This document shows, piece after piece, positions 10,480-22,854 of a stretch of DNA of 64,000 nucleotides. The position numbers were made by a program, and so were the translations under genes. Numbering within the stretch: the first letter of the stretch is position 1; every line of letters begins with the position of its first letter. Location: NCBI GenBank assembly GCA_958510825.1, contig OY294045.1:13257916-13321915 (forward strand), given 5' to 3'. Below the pieces are notes generated by a model, which saw only the letters and a program-made list of their open reading frames with translations, was not told the DNA's origin and made no database searches. The stretch is from Brachypterus glaber. Taxonomy: Eukaryota; Arthropoda; Insecta; Coleoptera; Kateretidae.

Positions 10480-10900
10480 AAGGAAAAATCAAAGTGAAAT
10501 TTTGTAGGTATATTTATTTATATTTAAAGAATACAATTTTTTTTACATTTTTAAAATGCCATTTTTTGCCATAAACTTTTTTTTGAAAAAAACATCAAAA
10601 AACGGTGATCGCCGTGATATTTAAAGTTTTTTGAAAAACGTCCTCCATTTTGTTATGTTTTGGCCAAAAAAGTATTTTCTAGACTATAGCTATAGCGACT
10701 TCAATACTGAATAATATCCCGTTTTTTTTTCTGTAGGTGCAAACGGCCGGAATCATGGCGACCACCGTTTTTTGATGTTTTTTTTCAAAAAAAAAAAAAA
10801 ATTATGGAAAAAAATGTCACTTCAAAAATCTAAAAAAAGTTGTATTCTTTAAATTTAAATAAACATAAATCTATAAAATTTCACATAACTTTTTTCTACC
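10480..10900. mobile_element. Foldback element, arms about 150 bp
   Basis: The left arm 10494-10640 and right arm 10738-10884 are reverse complements: GTGAAATTTTRTAG, TTTAAAGAATACAA, AAAAAACATCAAAAAACGG and GATCGCCGTGAT-like blocks appear in mirror order. The right arm plus about 80 bp of flank is related to 25085-25440, where ATAAATAA is followed by an AAT microsatellite. No coding content. Confidence 0.75.
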
Positions 10901-10999
10901 CATATAAAAAAATATGTTTAAAAACATAATATTTTTAAAATTTGAAGGCAGAAAGACCCCTTTTAAGTTTTATGTTTGTTTTTAAAAATATCATACACA

Positions 11000-11845
11000 T
11001 ACACTGAGATAAATTTTTACATCCACGTGCATGGGTAATTTACTTGCAGCTGCTGTGAATTTACACTCGAAACGTTAATATAAATGCTGTGTGTATTATA
11101 TTTTTACATCCAGTGTGTAAAGTTTACACCAACGCTTAATATACTTTTTACCTAAAACCCTTCAATTTATTAAAAAAGAAATAGAATAACCATTTTCTTA
11201 TTTTTCTATTTATGAATAGTGTTTTATGGAAAAACTACGCAACAGAAAAATAAAACTTATATTCGTAATCAGCGCTACAAAAAGAACCAATATAAAATAG
11301 AAACAGAAAACATACAAAGTCTTAACAACTCAAAATTTGCAGGCCAGTGTCACCGCCTAAATAAGTAAAATATTATAAAATGTATGTTTTAAGGATATTG
11401 TATTAATCACACTTTTTAAATATTTACTTTTAATCAACACTTACCAATTATTTCTTTAAAAAATCTAGCACACACAAAATTATACGTAAGCTCTTAAAAA
11501 CGTAAACAATAAATGGTCGACAGCCACCAGACTCGATGAAGCAGGTATTCTGGTTTCTCGAGTCACGTGACTAGCTTAACGCCCGCGATTGGCTGGCTTG
11601 TACATCAGAAGTGTGATTTTTACACTTCGGGTGTATTGTTGCTAAAGGTATGTTTAAAAAAATACACTTTCTTGAGTGTATTGTTGCAGAAGGTATGGAT
11701 GTATAAATACACACTCTAGGTAAAAATCACCTCACCTGTGTAGTGTCACATCAATGTTGATGTACATTTATATAAAGGTGTAAAATTTACACATTTATAG
11801 AGTGTATTTTTTACACCTTTTCAATGTAATTTCTTTCAGTGTAGT
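11000..11845. mobile_element. TIR element with TTACAC subterminal repeats
   Basis: The left end (ACACTGAGATAAATTTTTAC) and right end (GTAATTTCTTTCAGTGT) are inverted repeats. Inside, especially 11030-11160 and 11600-11830, TTTACAC/GTGTAAA and GTGTATT motifs recur many times in both orientations. Such subterminal arrays are typical of hAT-like non-autonomous elements, but I see no clear target duplication, so the superfamily is not assigned. Confidence 0.55.
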
Positions 11846-12749
11846 TAAATTTCTAAGAATGTCAAAAAATTAACTAGATACTTCCAATTACTATTTAAAA
11901 CTCTTAAACAGTTACTGTTTAAGAAACTTTGTCTATATCTAGCATATTTCTTTTAAAATAAAACCCAAAAACGAAGGGTCAACAATTCAGAAATTTAGCT
12001 GCACAAACTGGAGAAAATCTTGAAGGTAATGTCTCCAGGAAATCTGAGGAAATTTCATCTTAACCAAAAGTGGAAACTTTTTTTAGGTAATTTTAAAGAT
12101 TTTTCTACGAAATCTCCAAGAAAAGTCCAAATAAATTTTAAGGGTTTAATTCCTAGAAGTCTTTTGTTTTCTGTTGTGGCAGATGTTTGACCAAAGCAGA
12201 GGATTTAATTATAATATAAATTGCATAACTTAATAATTATTATAAATGACATTTAAATTAAATTAAACTAACCATTCTAATAAAGCATAAAAATTAATTA
12301 CACAATTTAAGTGATTTGTTTCCTTAACTCTTTTACAAATTTAATTATATGTTAAAAAACGTATAAACTTAAATGGACAATAAAATTACAGCGATAAATC
12401 CATGTTTATAGCTAGATTTATTTTCAACCACAGATGGCGGTTTTATAGTAAAATGACTTCTGAAACTTATTTTTTAAAGCACGATTAATTTAACTAACAA
12501 TTAAAATAATTATCTCTTAAATAGTACTCAGAAAAAAATTAAGGTTACATTACGTTTTACACTGAATAAACCTATGACTAAAATTTAAATAATCTATGAA
12601 ACATCCATTAATCGATTAATTTTACTATAAAAATATATAGATATCTGGAAATATTTTTTTAAGAATTTGATTAAAAAGATACGTTAAAAGAGCTCTCAAT
12701 TTACAGTCTCGAGCTTTTAACGTTAACTATTAAGTCAAGTAATTTTCTA

Positions 12750-12988
12750 CAAGCGCCTAAATGCAGCTCTCCATGCAGGATTTTGTTTAGGTTTTTTGTT
12801 TCGGTCTTTTTTTTTAATAAGAGGGCCTTGGTTTACGTTAACGTTGGTTTGGCGTCAGTTTGGTGTTTTTTTTTGTGTAAAAAAATGTTTTTTATTTAAA
12901 ATAACATATTAAAAAACGGTCAGCGCATGCGCGTGTGCATGCGCAGTTTATCAAAATGTTGCATACAGAGCTGCACATAGGCGCTCCT
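12750..12988. mobile_element. MITE of about 240 bp with 26-bp TIRs
   Basis: GCGCCTAAATGCAGCTCT with following ATGCA at 12753-12778 is mirrored by TGCATACAGAGCTGCACA with following TAGGCGC at 12960-12985. The interior carries two GCGCATGCGC-like boxes near 12922-12945. Confidence 0.7.
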
Positions 12989-13072
12989 AATTTTCTAGGC
13001 AATACCTACTTACAATAATAAAGCTACCCGTAGTTTAACCGATAAAATGCGTAGCTCTAGGGATATCATAGC

Positions 13073-13954
13073 AGTCCAGTCAAATTACAATAAATGTACA
13101 CGGGCTAATATTTTAAAGAACAGTAGTGGATGGTAACAGAACACTCCTATTAGTTTTTCACCGGGTGATTTGCGGGGTGTCCTCTATCTTGAATTTTAAG
13201 GGTGAGTTGCTTAATATGCATCTTACAGTAAAAATACATATAACAAATTTTGTTAAAAAAGATATTTTCAACAAATTTTTTTTGATCATTTTTTAAATAT
13301 ATTAATAGCAATCGAGTTAATTCAAAAATAGACATGTTGGAGGTGAAATTGGTTTTTTCCATTTTTCAGCCAAATTATTCATCGAACGAGAAAAGTGTGG
13401 TTATGAGCAAAGTTTTGGCTCTTGAAATTCTCTATAAGTTTCATATATTATAAATTTTCAGGTACTTTGGTACGGTTACAGAGGGCGCAACTATACTTTC
13501 AGCATCCACTGTAACCGTAACAAAACACATAAAAATGCATAATATATAAAACTTATAGAGAATTTTAAGAGCTACAAGTTTGCTTATAACCACTTTTATC
13601 CTCAGGTGAATAATTTGGCTGAAAAATCGAAAAAACTAACTTCACCCCCAACATGGAAATTTTTGAATATTTATAACTCGATTGTTATTAATATATCAAA
13701 AAATAACCCAAACAAAGCTTGTTGGAATATGTCTCCTTAACAAAATTGGTTATATACATTTTTATCGTAAGATGCATATTTGCGAGGTAACCGCACTCGC
13801 CCCAAAATTCAAGATAGCGGACAACCCTTATGCAAATCTCCCGGTGAAAACTAACAGGAGTGTTCTGTTACTGTCCACTACTACCGTTTAAAATCTCAGG
13901 CCGTGTACATTTATTGAAATTTAACATAAGAATTTCTCGTTATTTGACTGGACT
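13073..13954. mobile_element. Foldback element, arms about 400 bp
   Basis: Outer ends are AGTCCAGTCAAAT (13073-13085) and its complement (13942-13954). Inward, mirrored blocks include AATAAATGTACACGG, CAGTAGTGGATGGTAACAGA, CACTCCTATTAGTTTTCACC-like, ATGCATCTTACAGTAAAAAT, ATATTAATAGCAATCGAGTT and TAGAGAATTT. The loop lies near 13490. Open frames at 13150-13362 (-) and 13682-13891 (+) are matching arms read in opposite directions and not genes. Confidence 0.85.
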
Positions 13955-14845
13955 TTTTATATATAGTTTCGATCAGATTATAAAAGATTTTATACTTTTT
14001 ACTAAAATATTTAGAAAATTACCAGAACCGAGAATTAATTTGACAAATCGCTCTTAGCCAAAAATTGTGATAGTTTTTCCATGTTTCAGCAAATACATAC
14101 TTATTAGATAAACCTACAAAATGTTTGGAAAAATACTTTAATACACGAATTTTAAAATAACCTTATTATATATTTCTGTATACATTTTTCTTAGTGTAAT
14201 CAGCAATTAAATTACTCTTTAATGGTTAGCACAACCTAACCCAATATGAAACTTATAAGAGCTTTTTTAATTACTGATTTCTTACAAAAGAAAGTAGGCT
14301 ACGGTAAAAAGCTCGCTGTTCGGGCAAGGTTGGGGGTGTGTGGGTTTTTTAAATCTGCATTCGTTATCTTAATTGTGATAAAATTCGCGTTGCCATCATT
14401 TCGGTAAGAAGATAAAAAGGGATACAGAGGGACTTCCGGTTGCACTATTAACGAGGGGGCACGTACTATGCGCCCAAATCAGCAGCGTAGACATTTAAAT
14501 GAGAGCGTCAAAAAAAAACACTCAATTTTAATAATATGCCCACAATTCAACGAAAAAATTGTTTGTGATTAGCGTGTTAGTTGGTTAAATTTGAAGGTTA
14601 TTTATTATTTACCAATCAAAACGCTTATATTTTCGTCTTACTTTTGCACGAAAATGCAAAAGGTTATTAATAAATCCAAAAATGTTTTGTTAGGGATATT
14701 ACATTTCAGAAATAGTCGTTATAAACACTACTATTATAAACTAATGAGAAAAAAAACAGCGAACAAATATTTTTAGTTCTTTTTACTTAGATCTAAATTC
14801 AAACTTTTACACTCAGATACCGTTATCATCAGAGTTGATACTTTC

Positions 14846-15000
14846 ATTACAATAACAGGGTCGGACAACAGGAATAAGAATAAGATTATATGTCTGTATA
14901 CAGACATATAATCTTATTCGGCATAGGTATGTATTAAACAGACTCACCAAAAATAAAGAATAATTTAAAATTCCTGTGGTCCGACCCTGTTATTGTAATA
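14846..15000. mobile_element. Small MITE with a central 42-bp perfect palindrome
   Basis: TIRs of about 29 bp, ATTACAATAACAGGGTCGGA and onward, lie at 14846-14874 and 14970-14999 (inverted), differing at about one position. Directly next to the left TIR, 14878-14919 is a perfect 42-bp palindrome centred at 14898/14899 (core TCTGTATACAGA). The remaining spacer is 50 bp. Confidence 0.85.
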
Positions 15001-15617
15001 AAAGTATCTTTAGTTATCATACACTCAGAAACCCGGTTTACGTATTGTACATACGTATAAAAAGTAATGTTCTTGAGTTTAATTTTTGGAACATTCCGTG
15101 AATGGAGCTCAGTTGTAGTTTCAAGATACAACATTGTAGAACTGAGGTAGCGATTCCTTTTTGCTTAATAGAATTGATTATCCTTTTTTATATACTCGTC
15201 CTAAAATTTAGGAGTTGATATCTAATGGGGTCGCATTTGTAAGCAATGGCAGTTTCCAGTCCAATTATACACTGAAAGTATAGAAGAGAAATGCATATAC
15301 TGCTGAAAATAAATATATAACATGGGGGAGGAACTTTTTGATCTAGTGGAAACCATTTTTATTTCTCATCGTAACCTGATTAGGGAGTGATTGAATCATT
15401 GCATTAGGATCTTTTTGATGTAGTTAATTCAATAAAAAGTCCAAACGTACATTAACGTTTAAGAACACCAGAAAGCATAGGTTATTTTCACGAAATTTTG
15501 GAAGTTTTGTTAAAAGCTATATAAACAATTGACTGATGTGGAAGAGTTAGAAGCTTGTAACTTAAAAACTTTCTTATATTTTTAAGAAAACATGAAATAG
15601 TTATTTTTGTTTTAAGA

Positions 15618-15715
15618 GTGCAAAATGATTGATTTCAGCTTAAGCGTGGAATTTGCTGATCGAGGCGTCTAGTCGAGATCAGCAATCACGCGAATTCAGA
15701 AATCACATTTTGCGC
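15618..15715. mobile_element. 98-bp imperfect hairpin (miniature inverted-repeat element)
   Basis: The ends GTGCAAAATG and CATTTTGCGC pair, then GATTTC/GAAATC, GCGTG/CACGC and TTGCTGATC/GATCAGCAA, closing on a short loop near 15668. No coding content. Confidence 0.7.
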
Positions 15716-15810
15716 TTGTAATACAAACGACATTTTTTCTAAGATATATAATAAATAAATAAATAAATAAATTTCAGACAGTAAGCTACCTTACAAGGTG
15801 GCTGTTTTCT

Positions 15811-16665
15811 TTTACCCTATTAACCACAGTAAGGAATTTTTGCACATGCCTTAGAATTGATTAGGCTATCATTTTATGTAGTTTTTATTTGGTGATTTTA
15901 ACAGGGGACGTGCAAAATATGGGGTTATGTTACTTTTTTGCCCCAAACTTTTTATCTGTATTTTTTTTTGATATTTTCTTAATAAAATATAACTCTTAAG
16001 TTAAAAATACATAAAAAATGTACTCCTAGTGTAACACCATAAAATCAACCGTTTTCCAGGAAATGGCTGTTAAAGATATTTAAAGAGATTTTTTCACGTT
16101 CTGAGCATCAAAAATAGGAACTAAAAATATGCGCCAATTAAAATTTAAATATTTCAGGGCGATTCAACATTAAAAACTATAAAAAAAGTTCCTATGCACC
16201 TAGGTTCGAAAAAGTAACCCTTCCAAAGTGGACCTAGCTCCCTTGAAATTCCATTTGTGATAATTTGTGTATAGGAACTTTTTTTTAAAGTTTTTAATGT
16301 AGAATCGCTTTGCATTATTAAAATTTTTATTGGCGCGATTTTTAGTTACAGATAAAAAAGTTTGGGGCAAAAAAGTTACATAGCCCCCCCATTTTGCACG
16401 TCCCTGGTTAAAATTATCAAATAAAAATTACATAAAATGATAGCCTTCATCAATGTTAAGACATGTGCAAAAATTCGTTACTGGGGTTAATAGGGTAAAA
16501 GACATATCAAATAAAAACTCTTTTTTAGGGGCACTCTTAGAAAGGCCGTAGCTCCCTTAGGGCTCGTTTCCGGACCAACCTTTATAGGAACTTTTTTTCA
16601 TATTTTGTAGAATCACCACTAAAATTTCTCTACGGGAGTTCTGGAATAACCTGTATATTTCCCGA
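15811..16665. mobile_element. Foldback element related to 1873-2985
   Basis: TTTTACCCTATTAACC at 15809-15824 is mirrored by GGTTAATAGGGTAAAA at 16485-16500. TTTTGCCCCAAACTTTTTAT and its complement, and ACGTGCAAAATATGGGG and its complement, follow inward. The right arm lacks about 130 bp present in the left. The right outer portion (16501-16665) carries the family landmarks CCGTAGCTCCCTTAGGG and TAGGAACTTTTTTTCATATT, ending AATAACCTGTATA. The left outer portion is missing. Confidence 0.75.
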
Positions 16666-16669
16666 ACGT

Positions 16670-17086
16670 AACAAAAAATTTAAAAATAATCGAATAAACC
16701 CAAGCTTGTATCATACATATATTTTTGTTTTACAAAAAAAAATAATAATTTTTATGTATACTTATTGTATAATTGTGTCATTTTTAGATAACCCTACTTT
16801 TTCAGTAGAGTATATGCAACCCCCTGTACTTGTATGCAAACGTATCATTTTGAAACTTCTAAAGTGGAAGAATAAGAGCTCATTTAAACTTTTGCAGCAT
16901 GTTTGCTTGATTTTTATATATTGTAAAAGTCGATTGCTTACTTTTCCTCTGTAGTTGACATAAACGCTGATTGCTGAAGATGAAAATGTTTTCGCTTCAA
17001 ATATCTAATTGGAATTTGATCAGAACGTCGAATTGTTATTTGCTCTTATTATACTCTTCGCAGATCGGAGTGCAGAAGAGTACACT
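16670..17086. other. No gene seen
   Basis: AT-rich. The 82-codon frame at 16706-16954 has no recognisable motif and ordinary noncoding composition. Confidence 0.35.
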
Positions 17087-17758
17087 TGGGGGGTCTAGGT
17101 AAACGTTACGTAACGGAATTTAATAAATTTAATGTTTATTTCCTAAGCTTGAAAGATGTATTTTTATTTCAACCTAAATTACTATTTAGTGGCCCATAAT
17201 TCCCCTTTTCACATAAAAATTGACGAAACTATGCATATTTAAATAATATTGTAATCAGTAAAAAAACTGTTGACATTGATATAAAAAAAAAATCTTATAG
17301 CCCTGTTCTTGAGTGATCTTGCCGATGAACCATCGGCGATGATACATTTTCGCGCGGAATGTGTACTCACAGATCACCAATGTGTGTACTATCTGTGCAT
17401 AAACAATATACGTGTTATACATGTGACACTCAGTGTAAAAAGAGGTACCTAGATTTTTTTCCCGGTGTGATATTGATTATGAATATTTTTTTAAAGTTTG
17501 AGTGATTTTTTCGTTTAAGTACATTAACTTCTATATGTATTATTATAATAAATATGTATCATTTTAAACTTTCTTTTTACCGTCTTGCATTATGCGGAAT
17601 TCTGTATCAAGATATGTTAGAAAAAAAAATACAAATTTTTATATTGTTACGCGTTACACATGGGGGGGGGTGTTGGTAAATGTGACAGTTTGTTACACAG
17701 GGGGGGAGGGGATCAATTTTTTTTGAAAAATTTCGTTACGTAATATATGGACAGCCCC
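17087..17758. mobile_element. Harbinger-like non-autonomous element, left end missing
   Basis: Collinear with 56600-57301 from GGTCTAGGTAAACGTTA to the right end GGACAGCCCC, followed by TAA as in the complete copy. The first 50 bp or so, including the left TIR, are absent and the break is near 17087. The shared body includes CTTGCCGATGAACCATCGGC and CGCGCGGAATGTGTACTCAC. Confidence 0.85.
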
Positions 17759-18479
17759 TAAACAATAGATGAATATCAATTAGAAGGGGTAAAAATTACC
17801 ATACAGAAAACTACAATTCATTTTTACCGCTAAATATTGAAATATTTGAAGTTATGTGTAGATATCAAAACTGAAAGTTTATTTGTAGATTTTTGTGAGG
17901 AAGTATAAGGTAAGTTTATTAGTTTTATTTTTTTTTTTCTTTATTGGTTTAGGAACTTCTTGTAATGAAAATGCAAAAAGTAGGATGTCGAAAAATAACC
18001 GTTTAGAAAAAATATTAAAGTTAGAAAATTTTACTTATTTTTATTAACATGGAACCCTATGTATGATGGTAATTTGGAATACCACTTTTCTATGGATCAA
18101 AGAGGTGAAATTTGGATTCAGTGCCTTATGTGTGTTTAATGGGCACATCTGAATGTTCCGGTTGCGAAGAAGATATTTAAATTTGTGACTTTTGTCGTTA
18201 AATAATAAAAAAAATAATAAAAAAATAATAACAAATATATAATATAATTTTTTTCATGTTGTTTACCATGTATTTTCTTATTTTAACATAAACGTCTACA
18301 GTTTTGCCTTTAATAAATCTTCATTTTGATTGATAACATAGGGTTATCAGCATGGGTTCATATTACCAGCATGTTATATTTTTTAAAAAAAGTGCTTGTA
18401 AGAAAAAAAGAAATAAATCGTTTAAAATAATAATTACCAGATAAATTTTGACCCAATTAGTGCAAAAAAAAATGGTTAA

Positions 18480-18596
18480 AAATCATTGGGGGGTAGCCAA
18501 AATATAAAATCTCTAAATCCTTTAATAAAGCGAGAAACGGGGTATGAAGTGTATAAATTTTGGTCAATTTGTGTGACGTATTTTATGGACGACCCC
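18480..18596 (+). repeat. Half-copy of the palindromic MITE family seen at 45951-46184
   Basis: GGGGGGTAGCCAAAATATAA, GGGGTATGAAGTGTATAAAT and TTTTGGTCAATTTG match the right half of the 45951-46184 element. The end ATGGACGACCCC followed by TTA resembles the Harbinger-like terminus. The left half is absent. Confidence 0.65.
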
Positions 18597-18604
18597 TTAG
18601 CCTA

Positions 18605-19045
18605 ATTTTGACAATTTAAATATTTTGTATATTTTTGTGTTTTTTGTAATAAATCCACCTTCAGTTATTTTGTGCTTTTCATTATAACCTCGATATCCAT
18701 TATTCTGCAGCTATAAAATGCTTTGGGAAAATAATTTTGGTTTTGAGGTAATATATTTGACGGTTATTATTCTTGAATTAAGAGAATATGAATGGGTTGC
18801 ACTTCTTTTTAAACAATAATATACTACTACCTACCTACTTACGTATTTAAAATATCTTCTCTAATTTTATTTATCGGCCAAAGGTCAAAACAATATCCAG
18901 TAATCATTAACCAATAATTTTTTTATATTTAACAAATAAAACATTAATTGCTTAAGATGCTTTCATTTTTTAATCGCTTTTTGCATTTTAAGAGCATTAT
19001 TTTTAGCACAGAACACAGAAAAACAATTTTTAATAGCCTGTTAAC
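18605..19045 (+). repeat. Dispersed direct repeat, second copy at 37640-38160
   Basis: The two regions share TTTTGTGTTTTTTGTAATAA, ATTATAACCTCGATAT, ATTATTCTGCAGCTATAA, ATATACTACTAC, CCTACTTACGTATTT and CATTTTAAGAGCATTATTTT in the same order. The second copy carries an extra 130 bp or so near 37815-37945. No recognised coding content. Confidence 0.8.
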
Positions 19046-19944
19046 AAAACCTATATTTACTTTCATGACACTTGACACATGAAACTTCGTAACGTGCAAT
19101 GTTGCTAAATCGTGCATTGACATATGTCAAAATTCGTAATTAAAATAATTAATTAAAGTATGTTCCGGGACACAAGAAGAGCTAAAATTTTGGCAAGTAT
19201 TTATTTTTTATGTATCCATAAGTATGTAAAGTCATATCGTTGGAGGCGATTTAGCCCAAAATACGATACCCTCCTTTGTGTACAATAAATTTATGTACCT
19301 ACAATAAATGTTTAATAAGTAGACATTTTTATACAAAATACACCTTCGTGTCTACTGAGATTACACTAAATTTTATTTTTTTATTTTTTTTTTTTTTAAT
19401 AATGAAAATTTAAGTTTTAATACTACCTACGACAGTAGACATTATAATATTTTAGTAATTTTTATCACAAAAATTTATAAGGTTCTCATATGCTCAAAAG
19501 TATTTTATTGAATGTGAAGCAATCAAAAAACTATGCACCTCGTCTCAACTTTGATGTAACTTTTTATTATGTTATAATGAGGATATTCTATATTTGACTT
19601 TTATTTTGTCTGCCTTTACATTTTCATTTCTGTCGCATCCATTATATAGATAAAGCTTTCACAATAAAAATGATAAAAAGAAAAAATAATGATATTTCCT
19701 AAATAATGGGCTAAATTATTGAAAGAAAAGTATAATTTTACATGGATATTTGCTTGAGTTAAATTTAATTAATAATTTAACAATGATAAAGCAAAGACAA
19801 TATTTAATTATTTTTTTATTTAATTATCAAGAAAGAAAATATCACAAATACCTGGAAGTTTCAAACAAATAGTAGAAGACTATTACATCGAAAACTATAA
19901 AACCGGTGTGTAGGCCAAATTAAAAAAAAAAATACCAATTAACA
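19046..19944. other. No feature recognised
   Basis: AT-rich sequence without a supported gene or repeat boundary. Confidence 0.4.
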
Positions 19945-20330
19945 TATCGATACCCCCAAGCAACAAAGCCGTAACTCATATATTGTCATTTTTCACGACA
20001 GCTAAATTTCTAAAATATTTTTTTTGTTATTTAAGGGTGGGTAAATGATTGAAGTGGAAAAGGAAGTCATGTGATACATCATTTGAAAGCTTATAAAATT
20101 CTCTATTTAACTGTTTATGTATTTATTGTTTATTTACTGTTTGTTTCTGATAATATTCAAGTTTAGAATTTCTTACTTTAGTGATTTTAAGTAAACTTTT
20201 GCTTAAAGTGGACTGTGGAGAAACTTGAGTAGTACCACCATGTGTGTGTTTTTTCAAGGCGTTTACCTATGAGTATAACTCAAAATGGGTCTAACTTGAG
20301 TTACATCCTTGTTGCTTAGGGGTGTCGATA
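19945..20330. mobile_element. TIR element of about 390 bp
   Basis: TATCGATACCCCCAAGCAAC at 19945 and onward to GTAACTCA is mirrored at 20297-20330 (TGAGTTACATCCTTGTTGCT to TCGATA). The 34-bp ends match at about 29 positions. The segment 20035-20105 inside also resembles 21600-21690 in inverse orientation. Confidence 0.7.
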
Positions 20331-21960
20331 TAATAACTTTTGGTTTCAAAATATACTGACTTAGGCCCAGTTTATCAGTGTACAGTTAAAACTTTATCTA
20401 AAACATAGTCTCAGTTAAGAGCAAATTCTGGATTTTGGTTGGAGTTGCTATGGTTATTAAGTGAAAACTCAGCCTTAGTCTTAGTGTGTTTATATTTGGT
20501 ACTATTGTAGACTTTCACAAGGTGTTTGATTACGAGGAGCACTTATCCATAAAACATCATTAATTAAAAACTATAGAACGAGGTGACGTGATAGTTATAT
20601 GAAGTATTAGCAGAATTACCAATATGTTTACATCGTCAATGCTAGATTGGAAAATTTTAAAAGTCTTAGTAAATAATCAACTTAAAAAAAAAAAACAAAA
20701 AATAAGGAACTGTTTGTTTTCTAAAACAAACTTCACTATAATCTGATTAATAAATATAATTACTGAAAAAATTATAATTTTTCAAAATTGGTAGAGTTTT
20801 TTTTCAGGTTCTAATTAATTAAAATCTATAAAAGCCTCAAAGCATAACGGGTTAATTAAGATAGTGAAAAAATTCATATTTTTTATGTTTCAAAGTAATT
20901 TTATTTTTTAACGATATACGTTTTTCTTTTAATTAATAAAACAAATAATTACCAAGCGCCGTTTTCAAATGATTTTTTTTTCAAAATTATCATTAATTAG
21001 AATAGCCGCCAGCCACCAGTGTCGCATTTTCAAACCGTATTATTAATAACGATGAATATAATGCTTTCAGCTGGGTTATCATTAATACAGAGTGCGGCAA
21101 ATTAATAGTAGGTATAGACAAAAAATCATTTATTTGAACCTAAATATTACCTATAAACAGTAAAAAAAATTAATTTTGGTAATATACCAATTTTGAATTT
21201 CCCTACTCCCTAACATTCCTAGTAGGTATTTCCTATTCTACAAAACCCCATGGCTGGATATAGACATTTGCTTTGAGGGGGATGTGACTGGCAAAAATGC
21301 AATCTATGAAAAAAAAATTCAGAATAATAAAAAAATTAAATCTATCCCACCTTAGGAAGTTTGCCTTGGCCAAAAATGTTCCTACTAAAAAAAAGCTTTA
21401 CCCACCATTTTACCCAATTAAAACTTAAAAAAAGTCTTGCCTTAAAATTGAAATTTGTTTTTCAACATTTAAGTATTTAATTTTTCGTTTGGACTTCGAA
21501 CCGTGAAATTTTACCTTCCAATGAAGTTACACAGAAAATAGTTTGGGACAAAAAAATGATAAGGCCCCGTTTCGCACTTTTTAAAAAAATTTAAAATGTT
21601 AGTTTAAATAGAGAATTTTATAAGCTTTAAAATTATGTATTACACGACCCCCCTTTCCATTTAAAAAAATGTGTCCTCATGCCCCCCTGCCCACATTTTA
21701 AGAGCTGAAAGTATTAAATATATGCTAAAAGATAGTTTAGGTGTCTTTTTTAAAAGTTCCAAATTTGAAGTCGATCTCAACTGATTCAAAAGTTAAGAGG
21801 AAGGGGTGGCTTTTGGACCGCTCTGTATAAAAGCACTAAAGTTTAAAGCACTTCTTAAAATTACAAGGTTTTTTATTTAATTAAAAAATTTATTCACCAA
21901 AAAAGTTTATTTATGTTTAATTAAAAAATATTTTTTGGTTTAATATTTTTTCATACAAAA
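20331..21960. other. Repeat debris, no gene
   Basis: Mostly unique AT-rich DNA. 21440-21575 matches an arm of the 1873-2985 foldback (GAACCGTGAAATTTTACCTT, GTTTGGGACAAAAAA, CCCCGTTTCGCAC). 21600-21690 is an inverted partner of 20035-20105 (AATAGAGAATTTTATAAGCT). Confidence 0.5.
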
Positions 21961-22031
21961 ACCCAATATTGATTGTTTTCTTAACTTATTTAAAAACTAT
22001 TACAACATTGATAATTTCAAATAGAATTTTG

Positions 22032-22103
22032 AGTCTGAGCAGGACTCGAACCTGCATGCTTTGGATTTATCAGCCAACGCCTTACCAATTAGACTATCAG
22101 ACC
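22032..22103 (-). tRNA. tRNA-like gene or tRNA pseudogene, isotype uncertain
   Basis: The 72-nt minus-strand sequence folds as a cloverleaf. The acceptor stem GGTCTGA/TCAGACT pairs throughout with one G-U. The D arm holds GTCT/AGGC around AATTGGTAA, and a five-base variable region precedes the T stem GCAGG/CCTGC. The internal A box (TAGTCTAATTGG) and B box (GGTTCGAGTCC) match the consensus. The anticodon arm is odd: TTGG/CCAA pairs around the nine bases CTGATAAAT. Canonical numbering puts G at position 33 and ATA (Tyr) as anticodon; a one-base shift gives GAT (Ile) with a normal T33. Position 73 is C and no T-run terminator follows closely. It may be a decayed tRNA gene. Confidence 0.6.
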
Positions 22104-22850
22104 TTTCAAAATACTAATGATATTTATCAGTTTCAAATATTTTTACAATCTTTAAGTGAAAACTATTTTATCTTCAAATAAAAAAATAAATGTATTAAAA
22201 AAATAAATGTATTAAAAAATAAATAACCTTGTTATCTGCTAGAGATTGTCCAAAAATCGGTATTTTGAAGTCAATACCGTTTTTTTTTAGTATTTCAAAA
22301 ACAGCCTAAATAAAATTTATTTAGAGGATCTGCCTTTCTAAGTGATCGAAATGTTAAGAATGTAAAAATATCAAATTATTCTTGTTTAACTATAAATTAA
22401 AAGCTATTCCTACTAAAAATTGTTATGGTTTGCAGTACAAACTTTTAAGGGTTTTATTTGTAAAAATTTAAAAACTAAATAAAATAAAAATTTGTATTGT
22501 AAAAAAAAATAATAATAAAATATTCAAAATCAAAGAACGCAAAAAACAGTTTTTACCCCGTTTGATCTCATTAGCCTACCCCTATTTCCACCTGAAACAA
22601 TACCAGCTGAGAAATTTGGATAATAATCTTTATTATAAAGTTGTCTATTTTAATCTACGAAATAGATTTATTTGTTTATTTATTAGATTTATAGATTATT
22701 CATTTATTTATTTATTATTTATCAATACCGGTATTAACACATCGGTAATATCGAATATCGGTATTTCAAAACCGGTAAACTGCAACACTGATAACATACT
22801 TCAGTCTAAGAAATTTTTTTAATCGTTTCCTTAAAAAGGTTCTTAGCATA
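22104..22850. other. No gene seen; inverted ATCGGTATT motifs
   Basis: AATCGGTATTTTGAAG near 22256 and ATCGGTATTTCAAAACCGG near 22757, with ACCGGTATTAACAC near 22727, suggest remains of an element whose ends carry this motif. The 86-codon frame at 22562-22822 is AT-rich and unrecognised. Confidence 0.35.
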
Positions 22851-22854
22851 ATGC

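Noticed and set aside
17058..17085. AGATCGGAGTGCAGAAGAG as leftover sequencing adapter
   Set aside because: It resembles adapter sequence only over the first 8 bases and is followed by ordinary repeat sequence; chance similarity is likely.
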